Source of the DNA: SIG459 sp045631645
GTDB lineage: Bacteria; Bacillota; Clostridia; Oscillospirales; Oscillospiraceae
NCBI GenBank assembly: GCA_045631645.1
Contig: JAZQVC010000041.1
Location: 1-27,390 of the forward strand
DNA length: 27,390 nt
Reading direction: 5' to 3'
Each line of letters opens with the position of its first letter. The stretch's first letter is position 1. Below are positions 22,233 through 27,390 of this stretch, piece after piece. The notes beneath the pieces are model-generated. The model saw only the letters and a program-made list of their open reading frames with translations. It was not told the origin of the DNA and made no database searches. A program made the translations under genes and the position numbers.

Positions 22233-25200
22233 ATGGAGAATATCCTTGTGAGTGCATTTCTGAAAATACTGAATATGAGCATAACGGGTGGCTATATCAT
22301 TCTGGCTGTGATGCTTGCGCGGCTGATTCTCCGCGCTGCCCCGAAAAAATATTCCTATGCTCTCTGGGCGGTGGCTCTTTTCAGACTTGTCTGTCCTGTC
22401 AGCTTCAAATCCGTTATATCTGTCTTTGCCCTAAGACCCTTTGATATTAAGCTGGAGGATACTACTCTTTCCTCTCAGACCGCTCAAATAGTACATATCC
22501 CGGAAAACATCGGCATGATGACACAGCCGGAGATACAGACGGGCATTTCTGCTGTGGATGCGGCGGTGAATGAATCTTTGCCTGTGGCAACGCCTATGTA
22601 CAGCGCCAATCCTTTGCAAATATGGGAGTTTGTTGGAATGCTGCTCTGGCTTGCAGGAATAGCTGTGTTGCTTTTCATAAGCTTGATCGGTCTTTGGCGG
22701 CTTTGCCGCCGCCTGCGCACGGCAACCTTGCTTGAGGGCAATGTGTGGCAGAGTGAAAATGTACAAAGTCCGTTTATCATCGGTTTTTTCAAGCCGAAAA
22801 TTTATATCCCCTATGGTCTTGAGGGAGCAGCTTTGGGCTATGTGCTTGCCCACGAGAGGGCGCATATAAAGCGCGGCGACCATATAATACGCACTTTGGC
22901 ATATCTGGTGCTGTGCCTGCATTGGTTCAATCCCCTTGTGTGGCTTGCCTTCTGGCTTGCGGGCAGGGATATGGAGCTAAGCTGCGATGAAAAAGTGCTC
23001 GGCCGTATGGGCGGCAGGGCGGAGTATTCCGAAACTCTCCTTTCCTTTGCCTCTCCCCGTCGCTTCCCTGCGCCTACGCCACTTGCCTTCAGTGAGAGCA
23101 GCGTTGGGCGCAGAATAAAGAACGCACTGAAATGGAAGCGCCCTCGGCTTTGGGTCAGCGCTATTGCCCTTGTGCTTTGCGCAGTGGTCATCGTCGCATG
23201 TGCTGCGAATCCTGAGGCGGAGGACGACGGCTGGGAACTTGCGGGACGCTGGGTGCCGGTGGAATGTGTGTACCAAAGCCCCGAGTACTCATATTTTCCT
23301 GTTGGCGGAGATAACGGATATATTTATGAAATACATGAGTACGGAGACGGACTGAGAATTATTGACCAACAAAGCGGCAAATGGCGAGGCGGCTATGCTC
23401 CTGTTGGTGAGTGGAAATGGCAGAAATTTCCATACTCCGATGCTGAGTGGGAGAGTTTATTTGTACTTTATGAAAGCACTTTCAGTCAACCAATAAGCAG
23501 TCTATACGATGAGATTCTCTACATGCCCCTTATTGGCAATGATACAGGCGAGCCTATAGATTTGAGTGAGGCGGAAGTGGACTGCTTTCTCCTTGGTTTG
23601 GATGGCGAGCTTTGGTTTGTAAGCACAACGAAGGACTCGAAGGAAAAGCGCTGGGTCAGCAGCATCTATGCCTTGCAAAAGGAAGAGATCAAGGGCAGAG
23701 AACTCAGCGGCCGATGGGTAGCAGTGGAGAGGATTTGCACCGACGGTCTCAGCCCGGTTTATTTAAGTAGCGTTAACGACAATGTATACGAGTTCCACCA
23801 GGAGGGGGATGGCCTCCGCATTATTGACCGCCTAAGCGGAGAACGGCAGAGAGACTATGCCCTTAGCGGAGTGTGGGAGGAGTTTCCCTACACCGACGAG
23901 GAATGGGCAAAGCTGTCTGAAATGCTGTCTGTTATGTATGGCACGACTTTTTACAAGCCTCTTAGCGAAACCTACGAGGAAATCCTCTATATGCCCCTTA
24001 TTGGCAACGATACCGGAGAGCCTATAGTTATCAGCGAGGCCGATACGGATTGCTTCCTCCTTCGTGTGGACGGCGAGCTCTGGTTTGTGACTACTGAAAA
24101 AGATTCCGGAGGCACGCAGTATATACGGGATATTTTCGCCCTTCAAAAGGAAGAGGAACTTGGCAAGGCAGAATTTGTCTATTCCGACGGCACAAGCAAT
24201 GAGCCGGGAATGAAAATAGAATTTTCTGAGGGCGTGGAGAGCGTTTATGCCTTCTGCAGCAATGGCGCTGTTGCTATGTACATGCAGGGAGAGCTTTTTG
24301 CGTGGGCAGACGGATCTATGACTGTGCCGGGGGTTGACAGCATATTCTGGACTCCCGTGCAGAGGGACAACAATTATCAGCGGCCGGAGTCCGATGGGAT
24401 CGCTGAAAGCGATTTTATACGCCTTGTGGTGCATTTCAGTGACCAAAGCAGTATTATGTGCAGCATTTATGTGGAATGCACTGAGGGCGTCTACACCTTC
24501 CGCCCCGTGGGCAGGGGAGTTTATATTGAGCAAAAGGGCGAAGGCAAGGCAATTTTGAGCTTTGACCGCAGCTATGCCCATCCCAATTCCGTCAATGCCG
24601 ACACCACAGGCGATGTCCCCGATGGTTCTCCATGGGAGCCCTTGGCGGAGACGACCGCCGTGGAGGGGGACTATGACATTCTCGGCGGAAAAGCGGAGGA
24701 TGTGACGGGTATAGAGCTTGTTTTGCCCGAAAGAAACGTTATTCTCGGAGAGGAGCTTGTTGTGCTGGCTCTTGAAGTGTTCTCCCAGGGAGAAAGCAGC
24801 ACCGAGGTATATGTTGCAGACGGGGAGGCAATAGACAATATAAATTATGCCCTGAAGGTGAACTATGCTGACGGCAGCAGTGAGCTTTTGTACATAGACA
24901 CACAGGAGGACAGCTTCAACCGCTATACCCAAAGCAGCGACGGTAGGGGCGATTCCATCCGCATGAGTCTGGCCTGTTCCGAGCTTTGGACTTTGCTGAA
25001 AGAACAGGCGGGTATTGTGGAAAGGGACGATCTGCCAGAGTTGATCATTGGTTTTGTCAACAATAGCGATACCGAAGCAAAAAAACTTGAAATATGCTTA
25101 GGCTCCGGTGAATCCTCGAGCTATAGCGCAATCAGCAGCATCACCCGAGGCGGTAATACAAGCAGCGCAAACATTAAGCCCATGGAAAAAGGCGAGGAGT

Positions 25201-25775
25201 ATTTTGCGAACTTTAGTGCAGAAAGTCTGGGCGTTGTGGCAGAATATGATGTGATTCGCATCGACTTCGTGCTTGATGGCACTGAGATTGGCAGCTATAC
25301 TTTTGACCGCAGTAAAATATGGGGTGGTTATCTGAGCTGCGAGCTGCGCTCTGATGGTGTGTTCACCGTTCATGCCCGTGGACCGAACAGCGTGAGTTTT
25401 GCTTATGACTTAGCGAAGAATAGCTCCCTGCAGCTTGACTTCGGCGAGTGGGATAGCCTTGAACTAACATACGATGGCGGAACTATGATGTTTACATCCG
25501 ATGCCGTAGGCTGGGGCGATTTCGCTGGCAGCAGGGTATTCTTCGAGGATGAAGATATTTTCTGGTCGCCCATGGATCCGGTGTACGATGAAAATGTGCC
25601 GGCAAAGCACACTGACAGTGCCGTAGTGGTGTTCGCATTTTCTAGAGACGGAACTACCTATGGCGGTGCCTTAAGCATCAAGGGTGAAAACGGACTGTAT
25701 ACCGTGAGCGCCATGAGCGAAGCAATCAATCTGGGTCTGGGCTCGGACGGCAGAGTTGTGGTGATTTGGGATTGA
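22233..25775 (+). CDS. BlaR1-like M56 metalloprotease with long, duplicated, non-penicillin-binding ectodomain
   Basis: An 1180-residue membrane sensor-protease, about twice the length of BlaR1. Transmembrane segments lie near residues 16-34, 42-57, 131-155 and 306-324. The zinc protease site is HERAH (207-211) with the downstream LSCDE (249-253). After the last segment (LCAVVIVACAANP) everything appears to be extracytoplasmic. Residues 334-485 and 487-640 are tandem copies (LYMPLIGNDTGEPI in both). Residues about 645-778 and about 1035-1180 are a second, more distant pair (IFWTPV / IFWSPM). A different domain lies between (about 805-1030). No class D beta-lactamase-like sensor is seen. RBS AAGGAGGTG overlaps the blaI end. 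It probably senses an envelope signal and inactivates the repressor; the signal is unknown. CGG and CCG codons appear more than in the core genes. Confidence 0.9.
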   Translation: MENILVSAFLKILNMSITGGYIILAVMLARLILRAAPKKYSYALWAVALFRLVCPVSFKSVISVFALRPFDIKLEDTTLSSQTAQIVHIPENIGMMTQPEIQTGISAVDAAVNESLPVATPMYSANPLQIWEFVGMLLWLAGIAVLLFISLIGLWRLCRRLRTATLLEGNVWQSENVQSPFIIGFFKPKIYIPYGLEGAALGYVLAHERAHIKRGDHIIRTLAYLVLCLHWFNPLVWLAFWLAGRDMELSCDEKVLGRMGGRAEYSETLLSFASPRRFPAPTPLAFSESSVGRRIKNALKWKRPRLWVSAIALVLCAVVIVACAANPEAEDDGWELAGRWVPVECVYQSPEYSYFPVGGDNGYIYEIHEYGDGLRIIDQQSGKWRGGYAPVGEWKWQKFPYSDAEWESLFVLYESTFSQPISSLYDEILYMPLIGNDTGEPIDLSEAEVDCFLLGLDGELWFVSTTKDSKEKRWVSSIYALQKEEIKGRELSGRWVAVERICTDGLSPVYLSSVNDNVYEFHQEGDGLRIIDRLSGERQRDYALSGVWEEFPYTDEEWAKLSEMLSVMYGTTFYKPLSETYEEILYMPLIGNDTGEPIVISEADTDCFLLRVDGELWFVTTEKDSGGTQYIRDIFALQKEEELGKAEFVYSDGTSNEPGMKIEFSEGVESVYAFCSNGAVAMYMQGELFAWADGSMTVPGVDSIFWTPVQRDNNYQRPESDGIAESDFIRLVVHFSDQSSIMCSIYVECTEGVYTFRPVGRGVYIEQKGEGKAILSFDRSYAHPNSVNADTTGDVPDGSPWEPLAETTAVEGDYDILGGKAEDVTGIELVLPERNVILGEELVVLALEVFSQGESSTEVYVADGEAIDNINYALKVNYADGSSELLYIDTQEDSFNRYTQSSDGRGDSIRMSLACSELWTLLKEQAGIVERDDLPELIIGFVNNSDTEAKKLEICLGSGESSSYSAISSITRGGNTSSANIKPMEKGEEYFANFSAESLGVVAEYDVIRIDFVLDGTEIGSYTFDRSKIWGGYLSCELRSDGVFTVHARGPNSVSFAYDLAKNSSLQLDFGEWDSLELTYDGGTMMFTSDAVGWGDFAGSRVFFEDEDIFWSPMDPVYDENVPAKHTDSAVVVFAFSRDGTTYGGALSIKGENGLYTVSAMSEAINLGLGSDGRVVVIWD
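23232..24152 (+). repeat. in-frame tandem duplication inside the M56 gene
   Basis: Copy 1 is 23232-23687 and copy 2 is 23691-24152, each about 152 codons. The most similar stretch, 23518-23559 against 23986-24027, differs at only four of 42 bases, all but the last being third codon positions of shared residues. Both copies start with a GRWV motif and end with ALQKEE. Confidence 0.85.
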
Positions 25776-25812
25776 TTGTTTCTGAGGGAGTAGCGTGGCG
25801 TTGCCCTAGGAC

Positions 25813-25841
25813 TTGACTCAAATAGTCGCAAATGGTTACGT
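25813..25841 (+). promoter_or_regulatory. weak candidate promoter before the last gene
   Basis: TTGACT (25813-25818), a 17-base spacer and TTACGT preceded by TGG. The -35 overlaps a small dyad, GACT-CAAAT-AGTC (25815-25827). The -10 is poor, so transcription from the upstream M56 operon is equally possible. Confidence 0.25.
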
Positions 25842-25867
25842 TAAAGTAAATATTAGGGGGGAACGCG

Positions 25868-27313
25868 GTGGTAAATAGTTCCAGAATTAAAAAGGTACTG
25901 CTTCTAGTACTTACCTTCGTTATTGTCCTTACAATTGCGTACAGAGTTATTCCTTATGAAATGCGGCTTCGGCAATATGTTGATTATGATACCGTTATTA
26001 TGCAGCACGGCATATTCTCTGTTGTTCATAATGAGAAGGAGAATTGCATTTACTTTGTAGGGATTACCAATGCGAATAACATTTTTATTCCTAAAGAAAA
26101 AAAGATTTTTCTATTTACGAAATTTAATTTAGATACGAGAACTGTGGAAAATGAATACTACAAAATTCGCAATGATGGCAAATGGAGTAATGAGTTTGCC
26201 GAAAACGCGCGAGAACTTTATGCGTATATGACTTACCTCCAAATTAAGCATGGTATCCCCAAGTACAACATGTATATGGGAATAACTGAGAAGCAACCTA
26301 ATTATGAGTCTCTTGGTACGGGAATAACCGAACTTCAATACGTAGAAATTGATGGATTATTTGTTTTTATGTTTCTTGAAGAATTTGCGAATGCTACTGA
26401 GTCTCTACCTCGGGATGAAACTTCAGAGCAGTTTTTTAATGGCACTATCAATATAAACTTAACCGAAGATACATATATGGCGTTATTTGCGTGGCCCGTT
26501 TCTTCTTCACAGGGAAATCCAATTGATCTGGATAGAGAAAGCATGAATATGGTTGCGGATACGGTTAAGGCTATAACGGTTAGAGAAATACATGAGCAGG
26601 ATTCGGAATTTAATGCAGACCTGTATAATCTGGTGAATGCTGGTGACTCGCTCGCTATGGACAGGCTGGATAACTACATATTTGTCCACTCCTACGATTA
26701 CCGTAATGATTTGGTTGACCTGTTAAATAACGCTGAACATGAACAGCTGGATAGGCTAATAGCACCGGAATGTATTATAGTTCATGACTACAATATTGAG
26801 AGGCAAACAGATTACGCTTATGTGATTTTTGATGGCAAATACTATTTGGTAGACGAAGAAAGTGTTCATTATATAATTACTATGTTTAATGCTTTGTGTG
26901 AGCAAGTCGATACATCGCCATCCATCGCCACTGTTGGCATCAAAGAGCAGGCTGATTGTTATCTGCATTTTCAAAGTGCGAGAACCTGGACTGGAGACGG
27001 ATGGCTGTACAGCGATGGTATTCCATTGGCTTGCGTCCTTGAAGAACCCCACGTAAGTAAGATCCCAACGGTGTCCTACTCTCCTGAGCTTGAGTACAAA
27101 GCGGCCTATGGAATACGTAAGCCTATCGAGGTGTACGACGAGAATATGATTCCTGTGCAGAATGGGAATGCGGAAGAATACATACTATCCGATCTCGCCC
27201 CCGGCACTTATTATTGTGTATTTACGGTGGACGGTCCTCCGGGAAAAGTTATTCCAGGCGAAGGTGAGGAGTATATCATATATAAGGCAATATTCCGACT
27301 TGTTGTAGACTGA
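25868..27313 (+). CDS. membrane-anchored protein of unknown function
   Basis: Not recognised; 481 residues. The N-terminus is basic (SSRIKK) and followed by one hydrophobic helix (residues about 9-26), so most of the protein should lie outside the membrane, as an uncleaved anchor. The body has no catalytic motif I can name. The C-terminal about 75 residues (from YSPELEYKAAYG, with LAPGTYYCVFTVDG and YIIYKAIFRLVVD) look like a small beta-sandwich of the kind found at the ends of M56-associated ectodomains. The start is GTG with AGGGGGGA 7 bases upstream. Codon use is AT-richer than the rest of the window, which suggests separate acquisition. It lies 92 bases after the M56 gene, so it may belong to that signalling locus. 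Confidence 0.75.
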   Translation: MVNSSRIKKVLLLVLTFVIVLTIAYRVIPYEMRLRQYVDYDTVIMQHGIFSVVHNEKENCIYFVGITNANNIFIPKEKKIFLFTKFNLDTRTVENEYYKIRNDGKWSNEFAENARELYAYMTYLQIKHGIPKYNMYMGITEKQPNYESLGTGITELQYVEIDGLFVFMFLEEFANATESLPRDETSEQFFNGTININLTEDTYMALFAWPVSSSQGNPIDLDRESMNMVADTVKAITVREIHEQDSEFNADLYNLVNAGDSLAMDRLDNYIFVHSYDYRNDLVDLLNNAEHEQLDRLIAPECIIVHDYNIERQTDYAYVIFDGKYYLVDEESVHYIITMFNALCEQVDTSPSIATVGIKEQADCYLHFQSARTWTGDGWLYSDGIPLACVLEEPHVSKIPTVSYSPELEYKAAYGIRKPIEVYDENMIPVQNGNAEEYILSDLAPGTYYCVFTVDGPPGKVIPGEGEEYIIYKAIFRLVVD

Positions 27314-27390
27314 TTACAATGAAGCTTTGTCTATATGGGTCGAAGGCAGTATTGGAGATAATCTCTATAACAACAAAAAGCCGCGTCACT
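27314..27390. other. 3' edge, no gene seen
   Basis: 77 bases after the last stop. I see no complete hairpin or start codon with a ribosome binding site. AACAAAAAGCCGCG at the edge could be the left arm of a terminator completed outside the window. Confidence 0.5.

Noticed and set aside
23622..23633. STTK (residues 464-467) in the M56 ectodomain as an SxxK penicillin-binding serine
   Set aside because: The matching place in the second repeat is TTEK, without the serine, and no other class D beta-lactamase motif is near, so it is chance.
27304..27334. GTAGAC and GTCTAT near the 3' edge as a third BlaI operator
   Set aside because: The half-sites are in the wrong order and too far apart to form the 16-base dyad seen before blaI.
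1..27390. CRISPR arrays, tRNA or rRNA genes, transposases, integrases or phage genes
   Set aside because: None seen in either strand on reading. Intergenic gaps are short and filled by promoters and hairpins. A tRNAscan or HMM run was not possible.

Overview
The window looks like a chromosomal segment of an anaerobic Bacillota (class Clostridia, probably a gut Oscillospirales-type organism; genus not determinable from sequence alone). Reasons: strong AGGAGG-type ribosome binding sites, a class III (oxygen-sensitive) ribonucleotide reductase, a GlgC/GlgD pair, clostridial-type prs and pth, and sigma-A-like promoters. Most genes share one codon style (Pro mainly CCC, Leu CTT/CTG/CTC, CGG very rare). 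The two ends of the window depart from it.

Region 1 (1-7759, + strand) is one tightly packed catabolic operon whose start lies outside the window: the C-terminal part of a GH36 alpha-galactosidase, peptidase T, a HAD phosphatase, a MelB-type (GPH) symporter, a second MFS transporter, and a short GH2 glycosidase. It appears to import and cleave galactosides, related glycosides and tripeptides. The alpha-galactosidase has a sharp codon-usage change near base 1000.

Region 2 (7760-13752, + strand) is the anaerobic dNTP module. Two inverted repeats are followed by nrdG and nrdD, each with its own promoter and a near-consensus or perfect NrdR box. NrdD carries a C-terminal CPNC redoxin domain, and the next gene is a TrxB-like flavoprotein, which suggests a redoxin-fed class III reductase. 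A three-part fusion protein (GNAT, uncharacterised middle domain, uridine-kinase-like P-loop) ends the module at a strong bidirectional terminator.

Region 3 (13753-17465, - strand) is an apparent prfB-capA-capA operon. prfB lacks the usual programmed frameshift. Its promoter is clear, and a three-codon leader ORF with a good ribosome binding site lies in its leader. The two membrane-anchored CapA-family proteins are tandem paralogs.

Region 4 (17561-21776, + strand) is housekeeping and storage: prs, pth, then glgC-glgD for ADP-glucose (glycogen) synthesis, ending in a textbook terminator.

Region 5 (21777-27390, + strand) is accessory: a BlaI-family repressor with candidate operators over its own promoter, a very large BlaR1-like M56 metalloprotease whose ectodomain is not a penicillin sensor but a set of duplicated novel modules, and a membrane-anchored orphan protein with AT-richer codon use. 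This signalling locus, the GNAT/kinase fusion and the NrdD-redoxin fusion are the most unusual parts. No tRNA, rRNA, CRISPR array, transposase or phage gene was seen.
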